DNA of 64,000 nt from Leucobacter massiliensis. Its GTDB lineage: Bacteria > Actinomycetota > Actinomycetes > Actinomycetales > Microbacteriaceae. The stretch spans positions 1 through 64,000 of the forward strand of contig NZ_MWZD01000023.1 in the NCBI RefSeq assembly GCF_002982315.1, read 5' to 3'. Below are positions 24,306-34,903 of this stretch, in pieces. The translations under genes and the position numbers were made by a program. Under the pieces are notes generated by a model. It saw only the letters and a program-made list of their open reading frames with translations, did no database searches and was not told the DNA's origin. Numbering within the stretch: position 1 is the stretch's first letter; each line of letters starts with the position of its first letter.

Positions 24306-25656
24306 GCACCCGCTCCCAGTCCGTGATCGCGGCGTCGAAGGCGCGCACCTCGGTGCGCGCCGCGTGCACGTAGTGCTCCACGACTTCCTCGCCGAATGCC
24401 TCGCGCGCCAGCGCGGAGTTCTCGAAGAGGTCTGCGGCGTCGCGCAGCGTGGTGGGGACGCGGTCGATGCCGCTCGTGTAGGCGTTGCCCGCGAGCGGCT
24501 CGCCCAGTTCGAGCCGCTGCTCGATGCCGGCGAGTCCGGCCGCGAGCATGCCGGCGACCGCGAGGTACTGGTTGACGTCGCCGCCGGGCACGCGGTTCTC
24601 GACGCGCATCGCGTGGCCGCGTCCGACGACGCGCAGCGCGCAGGTGCGGTTGTCGTGCCCCCAGGCGACCGCGGTGGGGGCGAAGCTGCCGTCGACGAAG
24701 CGCTTGTAGGAGTTGATGTTGGGCGCGTAGAGCAGCGTGAACTCGCGCATGGCGGCGAGCTGCCCGGCGATGAAGTGCCGGAACATGGGCGACATCCCGT
24801 CGGCGGCATCGGGGTCGGCGAAGACGGGCTCGCCGCTCGTGCTGCGCAGGCTCGCGTGGACGTGGCAGCTGTTGCCCTCCCGCTCGTTGAACTTCGCCAT
24901 GAAGGTGAGGCTCTTGCCGTGCGCGTCGGCGATCTCCTTCGAGCCGCTCTTGTAGATCGAGTGGTTGTCGCAGGTGGGGATCGCGTGGGCGTAGCGGAAG
25001 GCGATCTCCTGCTGGCCGAGGTTGCACTCGCCCTTGACGCCCTCGCAGTACATGCCGGCCCCGTCCATGGAGTTGCGGATGTCGCGCAGCAGCGGTTCGA
25101 GGCGGGTGGAGGCGTGCAGCGCGTAGTCGGTGTTGTAGTCGCTCGCGGGCGTGAGCTCGCGGTAGCCGCTGCGCCAGGCCGAGCGGTAGTCGTCGTCGAA
25201 GACGAGGAACTCGAGTTCGGTGCCGATGTAGGGGACGAGCCCCTGCTCGGCGAGGCGGTCGACCTGCCGGCGCAGGATCGCGCGGGGGGAGACGGGGATC
25301 GGCGTGTGGTCTGCGGCGGTGGTGAGATCGGCGATGACGAGCGCGGTGCCCGGCAGCCAGGGGGTGCGCCGCAGCGTCGAGAGGTCGGGGATCATTGCCA
25401 TGTCCCCGTAGCCCCGCTCCCAGCTGGTGAGGGCGTAGCCGTCGACGGTGTTGAGCTCGACGTCGACGGCGAGGAGGTAGTTGCAGCACTCGGCGCCGTG
25501 ATCCATCACGTCTTCCAGGAACAGCCGCGCCGAGACCCGCTTGCCCACGAGGCGTCCCTGCACATCGGTGAAGGCGACGATGACGGTGTCGATCTCGCCG
25601 GCGGCCACCGCCTCGCGCAACTGCTCGGGGCTCAGGTTTCCGCTCGCTGGGATCAT
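24286..25656 (-). CDS. Glutamine-synthetase-like gamma-glutamyl-amine ligase (GlnA3/GlnA4/PuuA type)
   Basis: A 456-residue ligase of the glutamine synthetase fold, expected to join glutamate to an amine with ATP. Glutamine synthetase motifs are visible: the beta-grasp domain at about 20-110, GTELEFLVF, GECNLGQQEI, FMAKFNEREGNSCHVHASL, and the NSYKRFVDGSFAP region with RxENR-like MRVENRVPGG. Catabolic neighbours (ALDH, C26 hydrolase, permease) argue against ammonium assimilation. Streptomyces GlnA3 uses polyamines and GlnA4 uses ethanolamine; the ethanolamine-type permease next door makes either plausible. The ATG follows AGGAGG by six bases. Confidence 0.82.
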   Translation of the reverse strand: MIPASGNLSPEQLREAVAAGEIDTVIVAFTDVQGRLVGKRVSARLFLEDVMDHGAECCNYLLAVDVELNTVDGYALTSWERGYGDMAMIPDLSTLRRTPWLPGTALVIADLTTAADHTPIPVSPRAILRRQVDRLAEQGLVPYIGTELEFLVFDDDYRSAWRSGYRELTPASDYNTDYALHASTRLEPLLRDIRNSMDGAGMYCEGVKGECNLGQQEIAFRYAHAIPTCDNHSIYKSGSKEIADAHGKSLTFMAKFNEREGNSCHVHASLRSTSGEPVFADPDAADGMSPMFRHFIAGQLAAMREFTLLYAPNINSYKRFVDGSFAPTAVAWGHDNRTCALRVVGRGHAMRVENRVPGGDVNQYLAVAGMLAAGLAGIEQRLELGEPLAGNAYTSGIDRVPTTLRDAADLFENSALAREAFGEEVVEHYVHAARTEVRAFDAAITDWERVRGFERL

Positions 25657-25712
25657 CGGGTTCCTCCTCGGCTCTGAGGGTGTGACGCCCGCCGGCAGCG
25701 GGCACTCAAAAG

Positions 25713-25730
25713 GTCTGCAAGACGACCATA
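25713..25730 (-). promoter_or_regulatory. -10 box of the ligase operon with a candidate operator at its start point
   Basis: On the minus strand TATGGT (25725-25730) is followed directly by GTCTTGCAGAC (25713-25723), a GTCT/AGAC inverted repeat that would overlap the transcription start. The core TTGCAGAC recurs in the divergent permease promoter. Confidence 0.45.
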
Positions 25731-25813
25731 GCGCCGATCCCCGCATCCCGAAACCCAGCAGTGCCCGTGGCGCAGCCCGCGCTGGATTTCCCCGGACCGT
25801 TACACAAAGGTGG

Positions 25814-25841
25814 TTGACTCGACCATTGCAGACACTATAGT
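25814..25841 (+). promoter_or_regulatory. Sigma-70-type promoter of the permease gene with a candidate operator in its spacer
   Basis: TTGACT, a 16-base spacer and TATAGT form one of the best promoter matches in the window. The spacer contains TTGCAGAC (25826-25833), also present at the start of the divergent ligase operon. A repressor binding there, most simply the clustered GntR/FCD protein, would control both directions. Confidence 0.65.
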
Positions 25842-25925
25842 CGGGTGTCGAAGGGGGATCCGCGGCGTCGGGCCCGGCCCCGGCGGTTCACTGCAATTCA
25901 CGACGAGGTGAAGAAGGAGGCCGGA

Positions 25926-27503
25926 ATGGCCAAGGACACGTTGAAAGTCTCGGGGGTCACGTACACGACCGCCGACTCCGACTACTTCGAGAAACGCAGG
26001 CTCAAGCGCTCCGCGGGGGTCTGGGGCCTGTGGGGTCTCGCGGTCGGCGCGGTGATCTCGGGCAACTTCTCGGGCTGGAACTTCGGGATCGACGCCGCCG
26101 GCTTCGGCGGCATGATGATCGCCTTCGCGATCCTCGTGGTGATGTACTACGGCCTGGTCTTCTCGATCGGCGAGATGGCTGCCGCGATGCCGCACACCGG
26201 CGGGGCCTACTCCTTCGGCCGCGCGGCGATGGGCCCGTGGGGCGGCTTCATCACCGGCCTCGCCGAGAGCATCGAGTACGTCGCCACCACGGCGGTGATC
26301 GTCTACTTCTCCGCCGCCTACGCGAACGGCGTCACCGAGGCGCTGATGGGCTTCACCCTGCCCTCGTGGCTCTGGTGGGTCATCCTCTACGCGATCTTCG
26401 TCGGGCTGAACACCGCCGGCGCCGCGATCTCGCTGAAGTTCGCGATCGTCGTCTCGGTGATCTCGATCGGCGTCCTCGTGCTGTTCGGGATCATGGCCCT
26501 CGTGAGCGGCGCCGCCGACTGGGGCAGCCTCTTCGACATCGCACCGGATCCCGGCCAGACCGCGTTCCTGCCGCACGGGGTGCTCCCGATCCTCTTCGCG
26601 CTGCCCTTCGCCATGTGGCTCTTCCTCGGCATCGAGGAACTGCCGCTCGCGGCAGAGGAGTCCCACGATCCCGTCCGGGACATCCCCCGCGCCGGGATCT
26701 GGGCGCGCGGCACCCTGATCGTCACCGGCCTCATCGTGCTCTTCCTGAACACCGCAGTGCTCGGCGCGAGCGCGACGGGCGTGGCCGGCGAGCCGCTGCT
26801 CGACGGCTTCCGGGCGATCGTCGGTGAGGACCTGGCCTGGGTCGCCGGGCTGCTCGCGCTGTTCGCGCTCTTCGGGCTGCTGGCCTCGCTGCAGGGCATC
26901 ATGTTCGCCTACGGGCGCAACATGTACTCGCTGTCGCGCGCCGGTTACTACCCGAAGTTCCTCTCGCTCACCGGCAAGCGCCAGACGCCGTGGGTCGCGC
27001 TCCTGGCGGGCGCGCTCATCGGCTTCGTCGCGCTCGTCGTGGTCGACGCGACGGGTGGCGACGGGGGCGTCGCGGGCGCCGTGGTGCTCAACATCGCGGT
27101 CTGGGGCGCGGTCCTCGCCTACTTCATGCAGATGATCTCGTACCTGATCCTGCGCAGGAAGTACCCGAACGCGAAACGCCCGTACCTCAGCCCGTGGGGG
27201 CGCTTCGGAGCCGTCGCTGCGGCGGTGATCTCCGCGCTCATCTTCCTCGGCTTCCTGCTCAACGAGACCTTCCGCCCCGCGATCATCGCGATCGTCATCG
27301 TCTACGTCGTCGCGCTGCTCGTCTTCGGCTTCTACGGCCGGCACCACCTCATCCTCTCGCCGGAGGAGGAGTACGCCGTCTCGGGCGGACTGCACGGCGA
27401 TCCGCAGGCCGAGGGCTACGGCGGCGAGGTGGAGCGCGAGCTGCTCGCCGCCGACGGGGTCGACGGCGAGGACGGAGGCGGCACCGTGACCCGGCGACCC
27501 TAG
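25926..27503 (+). CDS. APC-superfamily amine/amino acid permease, ethanolamine permease type
   Basis: A 525-residue transporter with about 12 membrane helices. The start resembles ethanolamine permeases: GVWGLWGLAVGAVISGNFSGWNFG, then SIGEMAAAMPHTGGAYSFGRAAMGPWGGFITGLAESIEY. The C-terminal tail (about 470-525) is hydrophilic and acidic. AAGGAGG lies six bases before the ATG. It is divergent from the gamma-glutamyl ligase and its partners, so it is the likely uptake system for their amine substrate (ethanolamine, putrescine or a related amine). Confidence 0.82.
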   Translation: MAKDTLKVSGVTYTTADSDYFEKRRLKRSAGVWGLWGLAVGAVISGNFSGWNFGIDAAGFGGMMIAFAILVVMYYGLVFSIGEMAAAMPHTGGAYSFGRAAMGPWGGFITGLAESIEYVATTAVIVYFSAAYANGVTEALMGFTLPSWLWWVILYAIFVGLNTAGAAISLKFAIVVSVISIGVLVLFGIMALVSGAADWGSLFDIAPDPGQTAFLPHGVLPILFALPFAMWLFLGIEELPLAAEESHDPVRDIPRAGIWARGTLIVTGLIVLFLNTAVLGASATGVAGEPLLDGFRAIVGEDLAWVAGLLALFALFGLLASLQGIMFAYGRNMYSLSRAGYYPKFLSLTGKRQTPWVALLAGALIGFVALVVVDATGGDGGVAGAVVLNIAVWGAVLAYFMQMISYLILRRKYPNAKRPYLSPWGRFGAVAAAVISALIFLGFLLNETFRPAIIAIVIVYVVALLVFGFYGRHHLILSPEEEYAVSGGLHGDPQAEGYGGEVERELLAADGVDGEDGGGTVTRRP

Positions 27504-27576
27504 CGCGGTGACCCGGCCCGCGCCGCCGCTGCGGTCGCGCGGACCGGGGCACCATCGCCCGCAGCGCCCAGCCTGA

Positions 27577-27582
27577 TACGCT
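27577..27582 (+). promoter_or_regulatory. -10 box of the gcv operon (TACGCT)
   Basis: TACGCT places the transcript start near 27589, about 20 bases before the first riboswitch aptamer. Confidence 0.5.
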
Positions 27583-27610
27583 GGGCGGACTCGTGAATAT
27601 CGGCTGACAA

Positions 27611-27810
27611 GCTGTGGCGGGAGAGTCCGGGATCGGGATCCCGGCGCCGTAGGAGCAAACCCTCCCCGGGAATCTCTCAGGCACCCGTACCGTCACAGCG
27701 AGGCAACTCTGGAAAGCAGTGCGCGGATCCCCGGATCCGCTTGCTCACCGACGGTGCAAGGGCGCCCGCCTCCGAGCGGTCGTCCGAAACTCTCAGGTCT
27801 CACAACAGAG
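27611..27810 (+). ncRNA. Tandem glycine riboswitch upstream of gcvPTH
   Basis: Two glycine aptamers lie back to back in the gcvP leader. Aptamer I spans about 27611-27699: P1 GCTGTG pairs with CACAGC, and the conserved GGCGGGAGAG, GCGCCGTAGGAGCAAAC and AATCTCTCAGGCA are present. Aptamer II spans about 27707-27810: P1 CTCTG pairs with CAGAG, with CTGGAAAGCAG, CCGACGGTGCAAGG and GAAACTCTCAGGTC. The tandem form is typical of glycine-induced gcv operons. About 55 bases separate it from the gcvP GTG, and no terminator hairpin is evident, so control could be on translation. The rest of the 362-base gap holds the promoter only. Confidence 0.93.
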
Positions 27811-27865
27811 CGGGGAGGTTCCCACCGCATCCCGCGCTCCCGCGTGAACCCAGACGGAGACCCCC

Positions 27866-30745
<2,880 letters not shown>

Positions 30746-30753
30746 GGATCGTC

Positions 30754-31920
30754 ATGACCGAGCCGACCGCATCCGAGACCGCGACCGCGCCCCGGCGCAC
30801 CGCCCTCTCCGGGGAGCACGCCGCCCTCGGAGCCACCTTCACCGACTTCGGCGGCTGGGACATGCCGCTGAGATACGGCTCCGAGCTCAGCGAGCACCGC
30901 GCGGTCCGAGAGGCCGCGGGGCTGTTCGACCTCTCGCACATGGGCGAGGTCTGGGTGGAGGGCCCGGAGGCGGGCACCGCGCTCAACACGGCACTCGTGG
31001 GGGAGTTCAGCGGCCTGGCCGCGGGCCGAGCGAAGTACTCGCTGATCTGCGAGGAGGACGGCGGCATCGTCGACGACCTCATCGTCTACCGGGAGACCGA
31101 GACGCGCTTCCTCGTCGTGCCGAACGCGGGGAACGCCGGGACCGTCGCTGCGCTGCTCGCGGAGCGGGTCGCGGGACTCGACGCCGAGGTGCGCGACGTC
31201 TCGGCGGAGACCAGCCTCGTCGCGGTGCAGGGCCCCGCCGCGGAACGGATCCTGCTCGATGTCGTCGTCCCCAGACAGCGGGAGACCGTGAGCGGCCTGC
31301 GCTCCTACGCCTGGGCGACCGTGACGCTCGCGGATCCGGCTGGCGACGCCATCGAGGTGCGCCTCGCGCGCACCGGCTACACGGGCGAGGACGGCTTCGA
31401 GCTGTTCGTGCCGAACGAGCACGCCGTGCCGCTGTGGGGACTGCTGCGCGCCGCGGGCGCACCGCACGGCATGATCCCCGCCGGCCTCGCGGCCCGCGAC
31501 TCGCTGCGCCTGGAGGCCGGCATGCCGCTCTACGGCAACGAGCTGAGCCGGGAGGTCACCCCCTTCGAGGCGGGGCTCGGCCGGGTCGTCTCCTTCGGGA
31601 AGGAGGAATGCTTCGCCGGCCGCGAAGCACTGGAGGCCCGGCGCGATGCCGGCCCGGATTCCGTGCTCGTCGGCCTGAGCGGCAGCGGGCGCCGCGCCGC
31701 ACGCGCGGGCTACGCGGTGCTCGCCGAGGGCCGGACCGTCGGACGCGTCACCAGCGGGCTGCCCAGCCCCACGCTCGGTCACCCGATCGCGTTCGCCTAC
31801 GTGGAGCCCGCGCTCGCCGAGCCGGGAACGCGCGTCGAAGTCGATCTGCGTGGCAAGGCCGAGCCCTTCGAGGTCGTCGCCACGCCCTTCACGCGCCGCC
31901 CGGCTCCCGCCTCGGCGTGA
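30754..31920 (+). CDS. gcvT: Aminomethyltransferase, T protein of glycine cleavage
   Basis: Tetrahydrofolate-dependent enzyme (388 residues) that releases ammonia and forms 5,10-methylene-THF from the aminomethyl-lipoyl group. The folate-binding GcvT fold is marked by FGGWDMPLRYG, GLFDLSHMGE, the RTGYTGEDGFELF motif (about 208-220) and LAARDSLRLEAGMPLYGNE. The C-terminal barrel has VTSGLPSPTLGHPIAFAYV. It starts eight bases after gcvP and shares its riboswitch-controlled transcript. Confidence 0.96.
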   Translation: MTEPTASETATAPRRTALSGEHAALGATFTDFGGWDMPLRYGSELSEHRAVREAAGLFDLSHMGEVWVEGPEAGTALNTALVGEFSGLAAGRAKYSLICEEDGGIVDDLIVYRETETRFLVVPNAGNAGTVAALLAERVAGLDAEVRDVSAETSLVAVQGPAAERILLDVVVPRQRETVSGLRSYAWATVTLADPAGDAIEVRLARTGYTGEDGFELFVPNEHAVPLWGLLRAAGAPHGMIPAGLAARDSLRLEAGMPLYGNELSREVTPFEAGLGRVVSFGKEECFAGREALEARRDAGPDSVLVGLSGSGRRAARAGYAVLAEGRTVGRVTSGLPSPTLGHPIAFAYVEPALAEPGTRVEVDLRGKAEPFEVVATPFTRRPAPASA

Positions 31921-32005
31921 TCCGCCGGGCCGGGCCGGGACTCCGATCCCGGGCCCCGTCGCCCCCGAACTCCGACCGCACCCACACCCAGAGAAAGAAG
32001 CACCC

Positions 32006-32383
32006 ATGAGCAAGGTACAGACCGGACTCCGCTACTCCGCCGAGCACGAGTGGATCGACGACGCCGCGCCCGCCACGATCGGCATCAGCGAGGTCGCCGC
32101 CGATGCGCTCGGTGAGATCGTCTACGTGGAGCTGCCCGAGCTCGGCGCGAACATCACCGCCGGGCAGGTGGTGGGGGAGATCGAATCCACGAAGTCGGTC
32201 TCCGAGATCTTCTCGCCCGTCGCGGGCGAGGTCGTCGAGGTGAACGAGGACGTCGTCGCGGATCCCGCGCTCGTCAACTCCGAGCCCTACGGCGCGGGCT
32301 GGCTGTTCCGGGTGGCCGTCACGGAGGAGGGGCCGCTGCTGAGCGCCGAGCAGTACGCGGCGGACAACGGCGCCGAACTGTAG
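32006..32383 (+). CDS. gcvH: Glycine cleavage system H protein
   Basis: Lipoyl carrier of 125 residues, the usual length. The lipoylated lysine is K63 in EIESTKSVSEIFSP. HEWI near the N-terminus, GDIVYVELPE-like GEIVYVELPELG, and NSEPYGAGWLFRV complete the family pattern. It follows gcvT after 85 bases and ends the operon before a strong hairpin. The lpd (L protein) and lipoylation genes are not in this window. Confidence 0.96.
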   Translation: MSKVQTGLRYSAEHEWIDDAAPATIGISEVAADALGEIVYVELPELGANITAGQVVGEIESTKSVSEIFSPVAGEVVEVNEDVVADPALVNSEPYGAGWLFRVAVTEEGPLLSAEQYAADNGAEL

Positions 32384-32445
32384 GCCTTCGCCCGCTCAGG
32401 GGCCCGGGTTCTTCCCCCACCCTCCTTCCCCCTCCGGAAACACGG

Positions 32446-32502
32446 CGAAAGGGCGAAAACGCACGCAGAGCCCGCGAGGATTCGTGCGTTTTCCCCCTTT
32501 CG
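32446..32502 (+). terminator. Terminator of gcvPTH
   Basis: A 20-bp stem (CGAAAGGGCGAAAACGCACG pairing with CGTGCGTTTTCCCCCTTTCG, one mismatch) and a 17-base loop. The right arm contains TTTT and CTTT, and the stem carries A/T runs on both sides, so it could act in both directions. Confidence 0.8.
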
Positions 32503-32536
32503 GGGACGCCCGCTGCCGGGCGACCCCGCTCCGAAC

Positions 32537-32542
32537 TACGAT
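32537..32542 (+). promoter_or_regulatory. -10 box of the MFS gene (TACGAT)
   Basis: TACGAT ends seven bases before the GTG at 32550. This favours that GTG over the ATG at 32541, which lies inside the box. Confidence 0.5.
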
Positions 32543-32549
32543 GGTCCCC

Positions 32550-33935
32550 GTGCAAGAGTCACCCGCAGGGCCCGGCCCCACGCTCGCTCAGCGCCTCGAC
32601 GCGCTGCCGTTCACCCGCAGGCACGGTCGCGTGCTCGGCGGCTCCGGCATCGGCTGGGCGCTCGACGCCATGGACGTCGGGCTCATCTCCTTCGTGATCG
32701 CCGCCCTCACCCAGCACTGGGGCATCACGAAGGCCGAGAGCGGGCTGATCGCCTCGCTCGGTTTCGCGGGCATGGCCGTCGGCGCCAGCCTCGGCGGACT
32801 GCTCGCGGACCGCTTCGGCCGGCGGCAGGTCTTCGCCCTGACGCTGCTCGTCTACGGGATCGCCACCGGGGCGAGCGCGCTCGCGGGCGGTGTCGCGCTG
32901 CTGCTCGTGCTGCGCTTCTTCGTCGGCCTCGGACTCGGCGCCGAGCTGCCGGTCGCCTCGACGTATGTCAGCGAGTTCGCCCCCGCCCGCATCCGCGGCC
33001 GGCTGATCGTGATCCTGGAGGCGTTCTGGGCCGTCGGCTGGACGGCGGCGGCCCTGATCGGGTACTTCGTGGTGCCCGCGGACGAGAACGGCTGGCGCTG
33101 GGCCTTCGCCCTGGGGGCGGTGCCCGCGGCCTACGCCCTCGTGGTGCGGTGGGGGCTGCCGGAGTCGCCGCGGTGGCTGGCCGGTCGCGGGCGCCTGACC
33201 GAGGCGGAGCGGATCGTCGCCGATTTCGAGCGCGCCGCCGCTCCCGCGGGCGGGCCAGCCGTCGGCGCGGTGGCCGCAGCGGCCCCCGCCGCCGAGCGAT
33301 CCGCGCCACCGCGGCCCGGCCTGGCCGTCTCGGCCCGATCACGCCTCGCCGGCCTCTGGTCGGCTGAGTTCCGTAGCCGCACGGTCGCGATCTGGCTCGT
33401 GTGGTTCTGCGTGAACTTCGCCTACTACGGGGCGTTCATCTGGATCCCCAGCATCCTCGTCGACGCGGGCTTCGGCCTGGTGCGCTCCTTCGGCTTCACC
33501 CTGATCATCACCCTCGCGCAGCTGCCCGGCTACGCAGCGGCGGCGTGGCTGATCGAGGTGTGGGGGCGGCGGCTCACGCTCTCGGTCTTCCTCGCCGGAT
33601 CCGCCGTGTCGGCGGTCGTGTTCGGCACGGTCCACGCGGAGGCCGCGATCATCGGCGCGGGCATGGCGCTGTCGTTCTTCAATCTCGGGGCCTGGGGCGC
33701 GCTCTACGCGGTCACGCCGGAGATCTACCCGACCTCGCTGCGCGCCACCGGCGCCGGCTGGGCGGCGGGCGTGGGGCGGATCGCCTCCATCGTGGCGCCC
33801 CTGCTCGTGCCGGTGCTGCTCGTGGCTGGCGGTTCTGGGCTCGCCTTCGCCGTGTTCTCGGTGTTCTTCGTCGTCGCGGCTGCGGCGACATGGGGGCTGG
33901 TGGATCGTCGCGGCAGGGCGCTCGACGACCGCTGA
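32550..33935 (+). CDS. MFS transporter, aromatic-acid/niacin (AAHS/NiaP-like) type
   Basis: Major facilitator of 461 residues with 12 predicted helices. The N-terminal half matches the organic-acid and niacin transporters: GWALDAMDVGLISFV, LIASLGFAGMAVGASLGGLLADRFGRRQV (the DRFGRR loop) and RIRGRLIVILEAFWAVGW. A long Ala-rich central loop (about 225-260) separates the halves. The C-terminal half has PEIYPTSLRATGAG, a sugar-porter-like motif. It is transcribed alone. The substrate cannot be read from sequence. Confidence 0.82.
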   Translation: MQESPAGPGPTLAQRLDALPFTRRHGRVLGGSGIGWALDAMDVGLISFVIAALTQHWGITKAESGLIASLGFAGMAVGASLGGLLADRFGRRQVFALTLLVYGIATGASALAGGVALLLVLRFFVGLGLGAELPVASTYVSEFAPARIRGRLIVILEAFWAVGWTAAALIGYFVVPADENGWRWAFALGAVPAAYALVVRWGLPESPRWLAGRGRLTEAERIVADFERAAAPAGGPAVGAVAAAAPAAERSAPPRPGLAVSARSRLAGLWSAEFRSRTVAIWLVWFCVNFAYYGAFIWIPSILVDAGFGLVRSFGFTLIITLAQLPGYAAAAWLIEVWGRRLTLSVFLAGSAVSAVVFGTVHAEAAIIGAGMALSFFNLGAWGALYAVTPEIYPTSLRATGAGWAAGVGRIASIVAPLLVPVLLVAGGSGLAFAVFSVFFVVAAAATWGLVDRRGRALDDR

Positions 33936-34023
33936 CCCGTCCCCGCTCGCGCGCCGGGGAAGCGGAGGCGGCGGTCGCAGGGCCGCGGCGACATGGTCCG
34001 CGATCCGCGCTCCCGGACCGCGC

Positions 34024-34560
34024 TCAGATCTCGCTCGCGAGTCCCTCGACCACCTCGACGCCGGGCAGCGATGCCAGCACCTCCCCGGGCAGCAGGATCT
34101 TCGCGCCGCGGATCCCGGCACCGATGATCGCCTCGGGCACCAGCGGCACGCGCGCATCCACGAGGACGCGCCACCCGGCGGGCAGCCCGAGGGGGGTGAT
34201 GCCGCCGTACTCCATGCCGGTGACCGCCACCGTCTCCTCGACGGGCGCGAAGCTCGCTTTCCGGGCGTCGAGCAGCTTGCGCACGGTCTTGTTGACGTCG
34301 GCGCGCGTGGTGGCGAGCACCACGCAGGCCGCGAGGGTGACGTCGTCGCCACGCCGCCCGGCGACCACGATGCAGTTCGCGGAGGCGTCGAGCGCGACGC
34401 CGTAGGCCTCGCAGAAGGCAGCGGTGTCCGCGAGTTCCGCGTCGATCTCAGCGACGCGGATGCGCGCGGCGAGGGCGGGATCGAGTCGCGCGATCGCGTC
34501 GCGCACGGGCGCGGCGAGCAACTCGGGCGCCTCGGTGGCGGGCAGCGGGTTCAGGGGCAT
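34024..34560 (-). CDS. YbaK/ProX-type aminoacyl-tRNA deacylase domain protein
   Basis: A 178-residue single-domain protein of the YbaK/INS superfamily, which hydrolyses mischarged aminoacyl-tRNAs. Visible are CIVVAGRRGD with the following LAACVVLATTRADVNKTVRKLLDARKASFAP (the catalytic Lys and helix region), and TGMEYGGITPLGLP (the GGhxP loop). It reads on the minus strand in a gap between the MFS gene and tRNA-Arg, with no operon partner. Its amino acid specificity is unknown. Confidence 0.83.
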   Translation of the reverse strand: MPLNPLPATEAPELLAAPVRDAIARLDPALAARIRVAEIDAELADTAAFCEAYGVALDASANCIVVAGRRGDDVTLAACVVLATTRADVNKTVRKLLDARKASFAPVEETVAVTGMEYGGITPLGLPAGWRVLVDARVPLVPEAIIGAGIRGAKILLPGEVLASLPGVEVVEGLASEI

Positions 34561-34710
34561 CTTCGCTCTCCGGTGTCTGATCGGGCTGGGTGCTTCCGAG
34601 CTTAGGGGACGCCGCTGACGCGCTCGGCGCGGGCGAGCGCGCCCTCGCGGCCTCGGCGTGCACGGCGGGGGCCGGATGTGCGCTAGGCTTGTCGAGGTCG
34701 CCGACTGCTC

Positions 34711-34783
34711 GCCTCCGTAGCTCAGGGGATAGAGCGCCGGTTTCCGGTACCGTAGGTCGGGGGTTCGAATCCCTCCGGGGGCA
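34711..34783 (+). tRNA. tRNA-Arg, anticodon CCG
   Basis: A complete 73-base cloverleaf. The acceptor GCCTCCG pairs with CGGGGGC, the D stem GCTC with GAGC, and the anticodon loop TTCCGGT gives CCG (reads CGG, Arg). The T arm is GGGGG-TTCGAAT-CCCTC. One C-U mismatch sits at the top of the anticodon stem. CCA is not encoded. It lies about 120 bases before argS. Confidence 0.96.
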
Positions 34784-34889
34784 CTGGCGACACGAGGGTC
34801 TGACGGGGTGGCGACATCCGGTCAGGCCCTCTGCTCATCTCTCCGCGGGCCGCTCGTCGCCGACCGGGAGCGTGCCAGATCCTGCGCAC

Positions 34890-34895
34890 TAGACT
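34890..34895 (+). promoter_or_regulatory. -10 box of argS (TAGACT)
   Basis: TAGACT ends eight bases before the GTG at 34904 and only two before an ATG at 34898, so the GTG is the better start. Confidence 0.5.
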
Positions 34896-34903
34896 GGATG
34901 CTC

